42,722 bases of DNA from an uncultured bacterium (GCA_905214795.1 CAJMNM010000026.1:1-42722), one strand, 5' to 3'; counted from the first letter of the stretch, positions 15,621 to 24,808 are shown. Numbers and translations are program-made. The notes: generated by a model not told the origin, from the letters alone.

Positions 15621-16157
15621 ATGACCGACGAAAGAAAAATCCGCCACGAAAACGCTTGTGAGGTGGCACGGAAAATGATGACGGCGGCCCGTACCGCCCC
15701 CAAAAGTAAAGGCATGGATTTAATTGAAATAGCCATGCTGGAAGGAGACGAGATTATGCGTCTGAGCAAAGAAATGACTGCTCTTTATGAGATAAACGGA
15801 ATGCATTTCTTTCTTCGTGACGCAGAAAATATTCTGCAGGCTGAAGCTGTTATATTAATAGGTACGCGAGAGCATGCCCTCGGTCTCAATTGTGGATATT
15901 GTGGCTCTCCCGTTTGTTGTAATCGCCCGGAACAAGCCCCTTGTGCACTTAACAGTATAGATGTGGGAATTGCTGTAGGTTCGGCTTGTGCCACAGCAGC
16001 AGACAACAGAGTGGACACACGTGTTATGTTCTCAGCAGGTTACGCTGCACAGCATTTAGGTTGGCCCACTCCAGCATGCAGTCAAGTAATTGCAATTCCT
16101 ATAAGTATCTCTTCAAAAAATCCTTTTTTCGACAGAACCCCCAAGTCTGAACATTAA
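15621..16157 (+). CDS. DUF2148 (ferredoxin-like domain) protein
   Basis: 178-residue protein of the DUF2148 family. The N-terminal KMMTAARTAPKSKGMDLIE motif resembles the FMN-binding start of nitroreductases. A central Cys cluster, CGYCGSPVCCNRPEQAPC (about 92-109), could ligate an iron-sulphur cluster, and VGSACATAADNRVDTR follows. No known reaction. Its stop is 2 bp from the agmatine deiminase ATG, so it is the first gene of a putrescine operon, which hints at an accessory redox role or simple co-regulation. The TTG upstream at 15597 is rejected because it lies in the -7 promoter element. Confidence 0.8.
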   Translation: MTDERKIRHENACEVARKMMTAARTAPKSKGMDLIEIAMLEGDEIMRLSKEMTALYEINGMHFFLRDAENILQAEAVILIGTREHALGLNCGYCGSPVCCNRPEQAPCALNSIDVGIAVGSACATAADNRVDTRVMFSAGYAAQHLGWPTPACSQVIAIPISISSKNPFFDRTPKSEH

Positions 16158-16159
16158 TT

Positions 16160-17290
16160 ATGGCATTACAATATAAAGTCAGAACATCGTCATATGACGA
16201 ACGTGTATTGGAATTACGTTTTGATTCCCCAAACGGGCCTGATTATACAGAAATCAGGGCATCATTCTTACCATCAGAATGGTATCCGCAAAGCGGAGTA
16301 CAACTAACATGGCCACATGCAGATACGGATTGGCATGATATTTTGAAAGAGGTAGTAGATTGTTATCTGCGCATGGCATATGAGATTGCGTCACGCGAGC
16401 CTTTACTTATTGTTACTCCGGAACCTGAAAATGTCCGTGCCTTGCTTGCTACGCATATGCCGTCTGCAGTAATGGCAAATATCCGTATAGCTGAATGTCC
16501 AACCAATGACACTTGGGCACGCGATCATGGATTTATTACGTTACTTACTGAAAATACGCCACAATTATTGGATTTCTGTTTTAATGGATGGGGCATGAAA
16601 TTTGCTGCCAATAAAGACAATCAGATTAACCGGAAACTGGCTTCCCAACAATACTTTAATGGAACTTATACAAATTGCCTGGGGTTTGTGCTTGAAGGAG
16701 GATCAATAGAAAGCGACGGTGAAGGGACAATTCTTACTACGTCAGAATGTCTGCTTTCTCCCAATCGAAACGATCATTTGTCTAAAGTTGACATTGAACT
16801 GGAAATAAAACGCCTTTTCAATGCCTCACAAGTATTATGGCTCGATCATGGCTATTTGGCAGGAGATGACACCGACAGTCATATAGACACTTTAGCCAGA
16901 CTTTGCCCCAATCACACCATCACCTACGTAAAATGTGACGACCCTTCAGATGAACATTATGAAGAACTTCACAAGATGGAGGAACAATTGTGTACATTCC
17001 GTACTCTAAATGATGAACCTTACAGACTAATTCCTTTACCAATGCCGGATGCCATTTACGACGAAGACGGTTCCCGACTACCGGCAACCTATGCTAATTT
17101 CCTAATTATCAATGGAGCTGTTCTGGTTCCGACATACGGTCAGCCACAACATGACGAAACGGCATTAAAAAATATCGGAAAGGCATTTCCACATCGTACT
17201 GTGGTCGGAATTGACTGCCGTGTTCTAATTAAACAACATGGTTCGTTGCATTGCTGCACAATGCAATTTCCTGCAAATGTTTTAAAATAA
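16160..17290 (+). CDS. aguA: Agmatine deiminase family protein
   Basis: 376-residue peptidyl-arginine deiminase/AguA family enzyme, predicted to hydrolyse agmatine to N-carbamoylputrescine and ammonia in the cytoplasm. Visible: NDTWARDHGF (about 114-123), with the Asp/Arg substrate contacts; VLEGGSIESDGEGTILTT (about 175-192); LDHGYLAGDDTDSHIDTLAR (about 231-250), with the catalytic His/Asp; and the nucleophilic Cys in SLHCCTMQ (Cys 365, with a second Cys at 366). The following gene encodes the next pathway enzyme, 25 bp downstream, which supports agmatine rather than protein arginine as substrate. Confidence 0.9.
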   Translation: MALQYKVRTSSYDERVLELRFDSPNGPDYTEIRASFLPSEWYPQSGVQLTWPHADTDWHDILKEVVDCYLRMAYEIASREPLLIVTPEPENVRALLATHMPSAVMANIRIAECPTNDTWARDHGFITLLTENTPQLLDFCFNGWGMKFAANKDNQINRKLASQQYFNGTYTNCLGFVLEGGSIESDGEGTILTTSECLLSPNRNDHLSKVDIELEIKRLFNASQVLWLDHGYLAGDDTDSHIDTLARLCPNHTITYVKCDDPSDEHYEELHKMEEQLCTFRTLNDEPYRLIPLPMPDAIYDEDGSRLPATYANFLIINGAVLVPTYGQPQHDETALKNIGKAFPHRTVVGIDCRVLIKQHGSLHCCTMQFPANVLK

Positions 17291-17315
17291 CCATTACGAA
17301 ATAACTATAATACAT

Positions 17316-18200
17316 ATGTCAACATTAAAAGTAGGACTAATTCAACAAGCCAATACAGCAGACGTTAAAGACAACCTGTTAAAATTGGCCAAAAACATAG
17401 AAGATGTAGCCAGCCGTGGTGCACAGCTTGTTGTATTACAAGAGTTACACAATTCTCTCTATTTTTGTCAAACTGAGGATACTCAATGTTTTGATTTGGC
17501 CGAGCCTATACCCGGACCGTCTACAGGCTTTTTCGGAGAACTGGCTCGTCAGTATGGAATTGTCCTCGTGACATCACTTTTTGAGAAACGTGCACCGGGA
17601 CTTTACCATAATACAGCCGTTGTTTTTGAGAAAGACGGAACTATTGCCGGCAAATATCGCAAAATGCATATCCCTGACGACCCGGCTTATTATGAGAAAT
17701 TCTATTTTACACCAGGTGATTTGGGATTTCACCCCATACAAACTTCTGTTGGGAAATTAGGCGTACAAGTCTGCTGGGATCAGTGGTATCCGGAAGGTGC
17801 ACGCCTAATGGCATTACAAGGAGCAGAACTACTCATCTACCCTACAGCCATAGGTTATGAAAGTACAGATACTCCGGAGGAGCAAGAACGTCAACGTGAA
17901 GCATGGACTACTGTCCAGCGCGGTCATGCGGTAGCCAACGGCTTGCCAGTCATAGCTGTCAATCGTGTAGGACTGGAACCCGATCCTTCCGGCCAGACCA
18001 ATGGTATTAAATTCTGGGGTAGCAGTTTTGTTGCAGGCCCACAAGGAGAACTGATAGCACGCGCAGATACAGACGATCCTGAAAATATGGTGGTGGAAAT
18101 CGATATGGCACGTTCTGAGAATGTCAGACGTTGGTGGCCATTCTTACGTGACCGTCGTATTGAAGAATTCGGTCTTTTAACCAAAAGATTTATAGACTGA
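17316..18200 (+). CDS. aguB: N-carbamoylputrescine amidase
   Basis: 294-residue nitrilase-superfamily amidohydrolase, predicted to convert N-carbamoylputrescine to putrescine, carbon dioxide and ammonia. The Glu-Lys-Cys triad is visible: Glu 43 in VLQELHNSLYF, Lys in KYRKMHIPDDP (about 111-121) and Cys 153 in VQVCWDQWYPEGAR. The PDDPAYYEKFYFTPGD stretch is typical of AguB. It completes the agmatine-to-putrescine pathway with aguA. No terminator is obvious in the 170 bp before glnN, but glnN has its own promoter. Confidence 0.93.
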   Translation: MSTLKVGLIQQANTADVKDNLLKLAKNIEDVASRGAQLVVLQELHNSLYFCQTEDTQCFDLAEPIPGPSTGFFGELARQYGIVLVTSLFEKRAPGLYHNTAVVFEKDGTIAGKYRKMHIPDDPAYYEKFYFTPGDLGFHPIQTSVGKLGVQVCWDQWYPEGARLMALQGAELLIYPTAIGYESTDTPEEQERQREAWTTVQRGHAVANGLPVIAVNRVGLEPDPSGQTNGIKFWGSSFVAGPQGELIARADTDDPENMVVEIDMARSENVRRWWPFLRDRRIEEFGLLTKRFID

Positions 18201-18299
18201 GAATTTAGTTTCGGTGCCAATCTATAAAACAGTTATAAAAACTTTTAGTCTGTTGTGCTGATAAAGCATAAAATGCATGGTTTTTCGCACCAAAATCTA

Positions 18300-18307
18300 T
18301 AACTTTG
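18300..18307 (+). promoter_or_regulatory. -7 promoter element of glnN
   Basis: TAACTTTG, 63 bp upstream of the glnN ATG. No clear -33 TTTG at the expected spacing. The remaining upstream DNA (18201-18299) shows no recognisable riboswitch. Confidence 0.5.
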
Positions 18308-18370
18308 CACCCGAAAAAGACAAGCGTGCCAAGTTTCAAATAAATCAACCAAAAACAGAAACTCAGAAAT

Positions 18371-20560
18371 ATGTCAAATTTAAGATTCAGAGTTGTTGAA
18401 CAGGCGTTTCATAAAAAGCCGCTCGAAGTGACGGTTCCGTCAGAACGCCCCAGTGAATATTTTGCCAAGTATGTTTTCAATCGCGAAAAGATGTTTAAGT
18501 ACCTTCCAAGTAAGGTATATGCAAAATTAGTGGACGTTATCGATAATGATGCCCGTCTTGACCGGAACATAGCTGATGCTGTAGCCGAAGGCATGAAAAA
18601 GTGGGCTACAGAATTAGGTGTAACCCATTATACACATTGGTTTCAGCCATTAACCGAAGGTACAGCAGAGAAACATGACGCTTTTGTTGAACATGACGGA
18701 AAAGGCGGCATGATAGAAGAATTCTCAGGAAAACTTCTTGTTCAACAGGAATCTGACGGTTCTTCTTTTCCTAATGGAGGTATCCGTAATACATTCGAAG
18801 CCCGTGGCTACAGTGCGTGGGATCCTTCTTCACCGGTATTTGTTGTGGGCGATACGTTGTGTATTCCTACCGTATTCATTGCTTATACCGGCGAATCGCT
18901 CGATTATAAGGCACCGTTGCTTAAGTCCATTCAGGCTGTTAATAAGGCTGCACTGAATGTAATCCATTATTTTGATCCTTCTGTAAAAAAGGTCCTTACT
19001 TATTTAGGTTGGGAACAAGAATATTTCCTTGTAGACGAAGGGCTCTATGCTGCCCGTCCCGATTTGCTTCTGACCGGACGTACATTGATGGGACACGAAG
19101 CTTCAAAGAATCAACAGCTTGAAGACCATTATTTTGGTGCAATTCCTTCACGTGTAGGAGCATTTATGAAAGATTTGGAGATTCAGGCTCTTGAATTAGG
19201 TATCCCTGTCAAGACAAGACACAATGAAGTGGCTCCAAACCAGTTCGAACTTGCTCCTATTTTCGAAGAATGTAATCTGGCAGTTGACCATAATATGTTG
19301 CTCATGTCGCTTATGCGTAAAATAGCACGTAATCATGGATTCCGCGTTCTTCTGCACGAAAAGCCGTTCAAGGGTGTCAATGGTTCGGGCAAACATAACA
19401 ATTGGTCGCTTGGTACCGACAACGGTACACTACTGATGGCACCAGGTAAGACTTCAGAAGAAAATTTGCGTTTTATTACCTTCGTAGTCAACACCTTGAT
19501 GGCTGTTTATCATCATAACGGTCTTCTTAAAGCCTCTATTATGAGTGCTACAAATGCTCACCGTTTGGGTGCGCATGAGGCTCCTCCTGCCATTATTTCC
19601 TCATTCCTGGGTACACAATTGAGTAAAGTGCTTGATCATCTGGAAGAAAGCAGTAACGATGATTTACTTTCACTCAGTGGAAAGCAAGGACTTAAACTAA
19701 CCATTCCGCAAATTCCGGAATTGCTGATTGACAATACTGACCGTAACCGTACATCTCCATTTGCATTTACTGGTAACAGATTTGAATTCCGTGCACCGGG
19801 TTCAGAAGCCAATTGTGCAAGTGCGATGATTGCTCTTAATACTGCAGTAGCAGAACAACTTATTATTTTCAAACAGGATGTTGACAAACTGTTGGAAAAA
19901 GGCGAATCACAGTTCTCTGCAATTCTTCAGGTTATCCGTCGTTATATCAAAGAGTGTAAGCCAATCCGCTTTGACGGAAACGGATACAGCGACGAATGGA
20001 AGGCTGAAGCTGCGCGTCGCGGACTGGATTGTGAAACCAGCTGCCCACTTATCTTCGATAATTATCTGAAGCCTGAAAGCATCCGCATGTTCGAATCAAC
20101 AGGTGTAATGACCCGTAAGGAACTTGAGGCGCGCAATGAAGTAAAATGGGAGATGTACACCAAAAAGATTCAGATTGAAGCACGTGTTTTAGGTGATTTG
20201 GTTATGAATCATGTCGTACCGGTTGCCATTAAATATCAAACATCGCTGATAGACAACGCTTATAAGATGAAATCACTTCTGCCCGAGGCCGAAGCTGCCA
20301 AACTCTCAGAAGGTAATGTAGCTATCATTAAAGAAATAGCAGAACGTACAGCTTACATCAAAGCGCATGTTGATAGTATGGTAGAAGCACGCAAAGTGGC
20401 CAATCGAATCACAGATATACGTGAAAAGGCTATCGCATATCATGACAACATCGCACCTATGCTTGAGCAGATTCGTTATCACATTGATAAGCTTGAACTA
20501 ATCGTAGATGATCAGATGTGGACGTTACCTAAATATCGTGAACTATTGTTTATCAGATAA
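18371..20560 (+). CDS. glnN: Glutamine synthetase type III
   Basis: 729-residue GSIII, which makes glutamine from glutamate, ammonia and ATP and forms a dodecamer unrelated in packing to GSI. It has the GSIII N-terminal region (residues 1-160, with THYTHWFQPLTEGTAEKHDAF), the catalytic motifs NEVAPNQFELAPIFEE (about 281-296) and NGSGKHNNWSLGTDNGTLL (about 337-355), and an extended helical C-terminal region (about 590-729). Length matches the family. In Bacteroides GSIII is usually a main ammonia-assimilating enzyme. Monocistronic: own -7 element upstream and a strong terminator downstream. Confidence 0.96.
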   Translation: MSNLRFRVVEQAFHKKPLEVTVPSERPSEYFAKYVFNREKMFKYLPSKVYAKLVDVIDNDARLDRNIADAVAEGMKKWATELGVTHYTHWFQPLTEGTAEKHDAFVEHDGKGGMIEEFSGKLLVQQESDGSSFPNGGIRNTFEARGYSAWDPSSPVFVVGDTLCIPTVFIAYTGESLDYKAPLLKSIQAVNKAALNVIHYFDPSVKKVLTYLGWEQEYFLVDEGLYAARPDLLLTGRTLMGHEASKNQQLEDHYFGAIPSRVGAFMKDLEIQALELGIPVKTRHNEVAPNQFELAPIFEECNLAVDHNMLLMSLMRKIARNHGFRVLLHEKPFKGVNGSGKHNNWSLGTDNGTLLMAPGKTSEENLRFITFVVNTLMAVYHHNGLLKASIMSATNAHRLGAHEAPPAIISSFLGTQLSKVLDHLEESSNDDLLSLSGKQGLKLTIPQIPELLIDNTDRNRTSPFAFTGNRFEFRAPGSEANCASAMIALNTAVAEQLIIFKQDVDKLLEKGESQFSAILQVIRRYIKECKPIRFDGNGYSDEWKAEAARRGLDCETSCPLIFDNYLKPESIRMFESTGVMTRKELEARNEVKWEMYTKKIQIEARVLGDLVMNHVVPVAIKYQTSLIDNAYKMKSLLPEAEAAKLSEGNVAIIKEIAERTAYIKAHVDSMVEARKVANRITDIREKAIAYHDNIAPMLEQIRYHIDKLELIVDDQMWTLPKYRELLFIR

Positions 20561-20596
20561 ACATATTGATATTTATATAAAATAAATATATTGACA

Positions 20597-20639
20597 GAAC
20601 TGCGTACAAATCCATACAAGGAAATCGTACGCAGTTCTC
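20597..20639 (+). terminator. glnN terminator
   Basis: Perfect 12-bp stem (AGAACTGCGTAC at 20597-20608, GTACGCAGTTCT at 20628-20639), 19-nt loop, then CTTTTTT; 36 bp past the glnN stop. Confidence 0.88.
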
Positions 20640-20743
20640 TTTTTTATGTTATTGTTTCCCAATAAAAGCATGTGAAGAGATTTATATCCCTCGCTCCTTT
20701 ACATCAAGTTATTTCTTTATTTATAACTGATTGATATAACCGG

Positions 20744-21142
20744 TTATTTACCCATATCCATCAGCCATTTACCATCAACTTTAACCAGTTTGCTTTCCTT
20801 TTCTTTTTCTGAACCGTTTTTGTAAATCTCCTTGATCTTTACAATTGCTGTATTGCCGTCTTCAGAAATCTCTTCACCAAGTATTTCAAAATCCTGTAAA
20901 GTCTCTTCTTCTGGTTGTTTAGATGTTAATTCTTTAATCAATCCAACAAAGTTGGATTTAGCCTCTGCAATATCCTCCGGATCTACCTTAGAGAAATAAA
21001 TTCCATCTACATATTTCTCGAAATCACCGTTCATATACGCTGTCGTATAAGATTTAAGCGCACCGGAAGGCGTGTTATCCGAACATGCAGATACGATGAA
21101 CATCATCACCAATAACGTACTAAAATAAACCAATTTTTTCAT
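20744..21142 (-). CDS. DUF4878-type lipoprotein
   Basis: 132-residue predicted lipoprotein: signal peptide MKKLVYFSTLLVMMFIVSAC with the lipobox Cys at residue 20. The mature part resembles the NTF2-like DUF4878 domain: an SGALKSYTTAYMNGDFEKYVDGIYF helix pattern, then beta strands ending in KVDGKWLMDMGK, where LVKVDGKWL is the typical closing motif. Function unknown; NTF2-like pockets often bind small ligands or other proteins. It lies 47 bp after the YiiX-like lipoprotein gene on the same strand and may be co-transcribed. No promoter match is clear. Confidence 0.75.
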   Translation of the reverse strand: MKKLVYFSTLLVMMFIVSACSDNTPSGALKSYTTAYMNGDFEKYVDGIYFSKVDPEDIAEAKSNFVGLIKELTSKQPEEETLQDFEILGEEISEDGNTAIVKIKEIYKNGSEKEKESKLVKVDGKWLMDMGK

Positions 21143-21189
21143 TGCAATGTGTTTTTAATGGTTAATAAATTAAGGATAACAAATACAGT

Positions 21190-21810
21190 TTATCTTGAGA
21201 AACTGAATATCGTTGTTAAATGGGGATTTCCGGCCAAGTCATCAGGCAAGATGCATACCCCACTCTTTATGGGGAGACGTGGCCGACTCCGTCGACCTTC
21301 TGTCAAATCTATACCTTCTTTATAATAGACATAGGCAATCAGTTCTGTACAATACATTTTTGTAGTGTCGTTCAAATCATATTCATGATCAAACAATGTC
21401 CCTTTGCGTGCAAACTCCAATGCATGCCTTGCAGCCTTGGCTGCAGCTCCATTTTCTTCATTATATCGCATTACAGCACCTTTGCATGCTCTTTCAGGAG
21501 AGAAGAACTGTGTAACAGGCTCCATCTTTACACGATCCGGATCTCCTTTAAAATCAGGTTCATCAGGAACGGCATGAATGACAAACCATTTGTCACCTTC
21601 ACGCTTCAATATGCCAATGTGTGAATAAACGCCATTCTTACTTGCCTCTACTACTATACGGCTCATTATACCTGTTCCTCTTCTGAAGATAATATCACCG
21701 TCACAGAACGATTCTATAGGAAGCTCCGGAGTTTCCATTGAATATTTGTTCTTGCACGATATAATCAGGCTTAAAACAAAAATGACCCAAAGATGCGATA
21801 GCAATCTCAT
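21190..21810 (-). CDS. YiiX/YebB-like NlpC/P60 cysteine hydrolase, predicted lipoprotein
   Basis: 206-residue predicted lipoprotein with a permuted NlpC/P60-type cysteine hydrolase domain (YiiX/YebB-like, peptidase family C92). Catalytic pattern: GDIIFRRG, His in YSHIGIL, and Cys in MYCTELIAYVYY near the C-terminal third; in this permuted fold the His precedes the Cys. Members act on amide bonds of peptidoglycan, lipids or other substrates; the target here is unknown. The ORF extends to 21888, but the ATG at 21810 begins a clean signal peptide, MRLLSHLWVIFVLSLIIS, with the lipobox Cys next, so this start is preferred. Confidence 0.75.
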   Translation of the reverse strand: MRLLSHLWVIFVLSLIISCKNKYSMETPELPIESFCDGDIIFRRGTGIMSRIVVEASKNGVYSHIGILKREGDKWFVIHAVPDEPDFKGDPDRVKMEPVTQFFSPERACKGAVMRYNEENGAAAKAARHALEFARKGTLFDHEYDLNDTTKMYCTELIAYVYYKEGIDLTEGRRSRPRLPIKSGVCILPDDLAGNPHLTTIFSFSR

Positions 21811-22000
21811 TTGCGGAGAAAGATAGGAAATTAAATTCTTTTTGACAAATAAATCTGTAAAAAACAAATATTCAGATTCTATTTTCAATCCTAATATAGG
21901 AAGAATATATTTTTATGTCTGTATTTTATATAAATTATTCTATAAAATAAGTTGTAACAACTGTTCGTAATTTTATCGGCATATCAAATTACATTAAAAT

Positions 22001-22016
22001 GTAAACTATAGTTTAC
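22001..22016. promoter_or_regulatory. Perfect 16-bp palindrome upstream of the 84-residue ORF
   Basis: GTAAACTATAGTTTAC is its own reverse complement. It lies in the 300-bp divergent region between the YiiX-like gene and the small ORF at 22110. An operator for a dimeric regulator is possible. No TAnnTTTG element was recognised near the small ORF. Confidence 0.4.
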
Positions 22017-22109
22017 TGCAATTTTGATTTTAATAAAAAAATAGCACAGAAAATTGAATTTTTAAGGTGAATTTACTATATTATATATGTAATCAAATTT
22101 AAAAACAAT

Positions 22110-22364
22110 ATGAAAAAGACATTTAAGACAGTAGAATTACCTCACACTATTTATGTGACATTTACTCATGATGATGAAATATATGACGGTGAACTCATAG
22201 AAATTACAGATATTGACGAAAAAAATGATCGATGTGTACTTGTAACAGATGGATTGATGCCACAACGTTGCCGGCTGCGTGTACCTTATTCATCATTAGA
22301 TAATTCTATACTTAACTTTGGCACTGGTGCAACTCTTTATCTTGATTATCCGGGAAATAATTAA
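22110..22364 (+). CDS. Small hypothetical protein
   Basis: 84-residue protein with no recognisable family. It has no signal peptide or membrane segment and is acidic overall, with a beta-rich pattern (TIYVTFTHDDEIYDGELIEI, then RLRVPYSSLDN, ending in GTGATLYLDYPGNN) that suggests a small barrel such as an SH3- or Sm-like fold; that is a guess. Evidence for coding: an ATG start, good codon use, isolation from other frames, and a perfect 18-bp stem-loop 10 bp after the stop. Upstream DNA is very A/T-rich and holds a 16-bp palindrome. Confidence 0.65.
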   Translation: MKKTFKTVELPHTIYVTFTHDDEIYDGELIEITDIDEKNDRCVLVTDGLMPQRCRLRVPYSSLDNSILNFGTGATLYLDYPGNN

Positions 22365-22374
22365 GAATATATTT

Positions 22375-22422
22375 GAATTCAAAACAATGATAAGAGATAA
22401 AACCTATCATTGTTTTGAATTC
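22375..22422 (+). terminator. Stem-loop after the 84-residue ORF
   Basis: Perfect 18-bp inverted repeat (22375-22392 with 22405-22422) around a 12-nt loop, beginning 10 bp past the stop. The downstream T-run is weak (TGTTTCT), but the arm ends in A/T pairs. The remaining 22423-22562 holds nothing recognisable. Confidence 0.7.
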
Positions 22423-22562
22423 TGTTTCTATATCCTCTTGATGTTTTGAATCTAATAAAAAACTTTAAGGTCCTTATTTCATGATTGGATAAATAAACAA
22501 TGCAGATTATTTTATTAAATTCATGAAAATCAGAAATATTTTACTTCATTAACTTCAACTTC

Positions 22563-23447
22563 CTACTCGACTAACTCATAACTGCTAACCTGAATAGGCA
22601 TATCTAAATTGTGAAGCACTTTTTCGAGCATTATACCGTCTAGATTATTATATTCATATCCAAACGTGGAACGGATGCCCTGTAAAATGAATTGAGTGGC
22701 GCGGTCCAATGCAATTGGCAAACTGTCTCCTTGCATAATTGAACCGGTAATCACACTTGTAAAAGTATCTCCCGTACCAGGATAATGGGCAGGGAGGTAT
22801 GGACAGGTAACCTTCCAATACCGTCCACCCGAACGGTTATAGGCATAAACTGAAGTCATATGCGGATTGTTTTGTACCGGCACGCTGGTAACAATAACAA
22901 TCTGCGGACCTTTATCAGAAAGTTCCTTAAGATATCCTTTCAGTTCCTTGTCCGTTAAAGATTGGGCATCTGCCATAGGACGGTTTAAAAGCAAAAACAT
23001 TTCTGTAAGATTGGGAGTTATGATGTCTGCATATCCTATGAGGCGACGCATCTCTTCAACCATTTCGTCAGCCATACCTACATATAATTGACCGTTATCA
23101 CCCAATACCGGATCAACAACAACTAAATCATCAGGACGATGAAACTGTTTAATCAGTTCTTCTACAATCTTAACCTGTTTGGCAGAACCTAGATAGCCGG
23201 TATAGAAAGTATCGAATTTTACATCTAATAATTCCCATTTCTTAATGATGTTATGCATTTCTTCAGTCAAATCAAGAAACGAATACTCGGGATATTGTGT
23301 GTGATTTGACAAAATAGCAGTAGGTAACGGACAGACCTGAAACCCCATGGAAGAAAGAATCGGAATAACGGCCATAAGCGACACATGTCCTATACCAGAA
23401 AGGTCGTGAACTGCCACGACCTTTTTAATTTTATTCTGTATATACAT
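22563..23447 (-). CDS. Pyridoxamine/pyridoxal kinase
   Basis: 294-residue ribokinase-fold kinase of the PdxK/PdxY group that phosphorylates vitamin B6 vitamers with ATP. Visible: N-terminal VHDLSGIGHVSLMAVIPIL, which carries the substrate-binding segment; VVDPVLGDNGQLYVG (about 116-130); and the C-terminal anion-hole motif PGTGDTFTSVITGS (about 224-237) with the catalytic Asp in GTGD. It sits 17 bp after the outer-membrane channel gene of the RND operon on the same strand, with no terminator between, so it is probably co-transcribed with the pump. Confidence 0.88.
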   Translation of the reverse strand: MYIQNKIKKVVAVHDLSGIGHVSLMAVIPILSSMGFQVCPLPTAILSNHTQYPEYSFLDLTEEMHNIIKKWELLDVKFDTFYTGYLGSAKQVKIVEELIKQFHRPDDLVVVDPVLGDNGQLYVGMADEMVEEMRRLIGYADIITPNLTEMFLLLNRPMADAQSLTDKELKGYLKELSDKGPQIVIVTSVPVQNNPHMTSVYAYNRSGGRYWKVTCPYLPAHYPGTGDTFTSVITGSIMQGDSLPIALDRATQFILQGIRSTFGYEYNNLDGIMLEKVLHNLDMPIQVSSYELVE

Positions 23448-23464
23448 TTTCTTGATAGATATAT

Positions 23465-24808
23465 TTATTCCTTAGCTAAATAGTGTAATACATTTCCACT
23501 AAGTAATAATAAAGAGATTTCACACATTTTTGTATCATATTCGGCTGTCAGGATACGTTCTTCAGCATCAAGAAGACTCTTTTGTGCCTCACGCATATCA
23601 AGACCGGAAAGTCCTCCATCAAGATAACTCAGATAAGCTACTTCATAATTATCTTGGGCGGCAACAATATTCTCACGCTCTAGCTGGAGTACCTGCCAAT
23701 TGTTTTGGTAAGCTTGCCATAGATTATTCAATTGTGATTTGAGCGCAAGTCTCAAATTCTCACGTTCTAACTCTGCATAGTCAACAGCTAATTCTGCATT
23801 TCTTTTCTGCATTTTCCGCTTCCCGTCAAACAAATTAAATCCAACAGTAATTCCCGCATTAAGTCCCCAATTATCACGTTGTTTTGTTGAATTTACAGCA
23901 TAGCGGTTTAAAGTATAACCGTATCCGGCATTAAAACGTACATAAGGATAATCTCGCGACATGATTTTTTTATAATCCATACGTGCTAATTCGGTATTTT
24001 GGTCCGCCTCGAGCAAAGAGGCGTTTGCACGTTGAGTCGCTTCCCATAATTCATCAAGTCTTAAAGACGGATCAAGATCTATTGTTGTGTCGCGTATACC
24101 AATCGGAGCAGTAACATCTTCATTTCCCATAAGCTCGTTTAATTTTATAAGCGATGCTTTCAGAGCCTCCTGCTGACGCATATATTGTGCGCTGTCCGCA
24201 TTAAAATCAACACGAGCCTGCAAATAATCCAGTCCTGAATTATCACCGATAGAATAGCGTAATTCTACAATACGCATACGTTCTTTTGATAAGGACATGG
24301 CATAACGGAAATTCTTTAAACGAATTTTTTCCTGAATAAAGTTATAATATTCTGCTGTCAATGATGATACAAGATCTTCTATAGCTAACCTTGTGTGCAA
24401 TTCGCCTTGTTCGCGCAGAAGCTGCAACTGTTTATAATTAGTCCAAACACTGAATCCGTCAAAAAGCGTCCAGTTAAGATTGATTCCGGCATTGACATTC
24501 TGGTCGTAAGCATTACGATCCGTCGTACGGATACCGGTCTCACGGGAAGTTGTACGCGTTGTACCGAGATCACCGTTATATGAAGCACTTAAATCAACGG
24601 TAGGAAGTAATCCTGCATTTGCCTTTGTTGCATTGTTTTCACTTTCTTCCTGTTTGTTAAGTATCATCCGGATTGAATAATTATTACTCAACCCTTTTTC
24701 GAGGCATTCTTGTAGGGTTACCGTTCCAACACGAACCCATTCCGGTTGCGCTGATGCAGATAACGCATAAGTCAATAAAACTAATATGGTTCTTATTTTA
24801 ATTTTCAT
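23465..24808 (-). CDS. TolC family outer-membrane efflux channel
   Basis: 447-residue OEP/TolC family protein: signal peptide (MKIKIRTILVLLTYALSASA), then two repeats of long periplasmic helices and strands. TLQECLEKGLSNNYSIR marks the first repeat and DLDPSLRLDELWEATQRANASL the start of the second. It should form the trimeric channel of the tripartite pump encoded just upstream. Its ATG lies inside the end of the RND gene (11-bp overlap), which implies translational coupling. Confidence 0.92.
   Translation of the reverse strand: MKIKIRTILVLLTYALSASAQPEWVRVGTVTLQECLEKGLSNNYSIRMILNKQEESENNATKANAGLLPTVDLSASYNGDLGTTRTTSRETGIRTTDRNAYDQNVNAGINLNWTLFDGFSVWTNYKQLQLLREQGELHTRLAIEDLVSSLTAEYYNFIQEKIRLKNFRYAMSLSKERMRIVELRYSIGDNSGLDYLQARVDFNADSAQYMRQQEALKASLIKLNELMGNEDVTAPIGIRDTTIDLDPSLRLDELWEATQRANASLLEADQNTELARMDYKKIMSRDYPYVRFNAGYGYTLNRYAVNSTKQRDNWGLNAGITVGFNLFDGKRKMQKRNAELAVDYAELERENLRLALKSQLNNLWQAYQNNWQVLQLERENIVAAQDNYEVAYLSYLDGGLSGLDMREAQKSLLDAEERILTAEYDTKMCEISLLLLSGNVLHYLAKE

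Noticed and set aside
18201..18370. Riboswitch or attenuator upstream of glnN
   Set aside because: No conserved aptamer core or terminator/antiterminator pair is recognisable; only a -7 element was found.
21220..21624. 134-codon ORF on the plus strand
   Set aside because: It lies entirely antisense to the YiiX-like lipoprotein gene, whose motifs and signal peptide make the minus strand the coding one.
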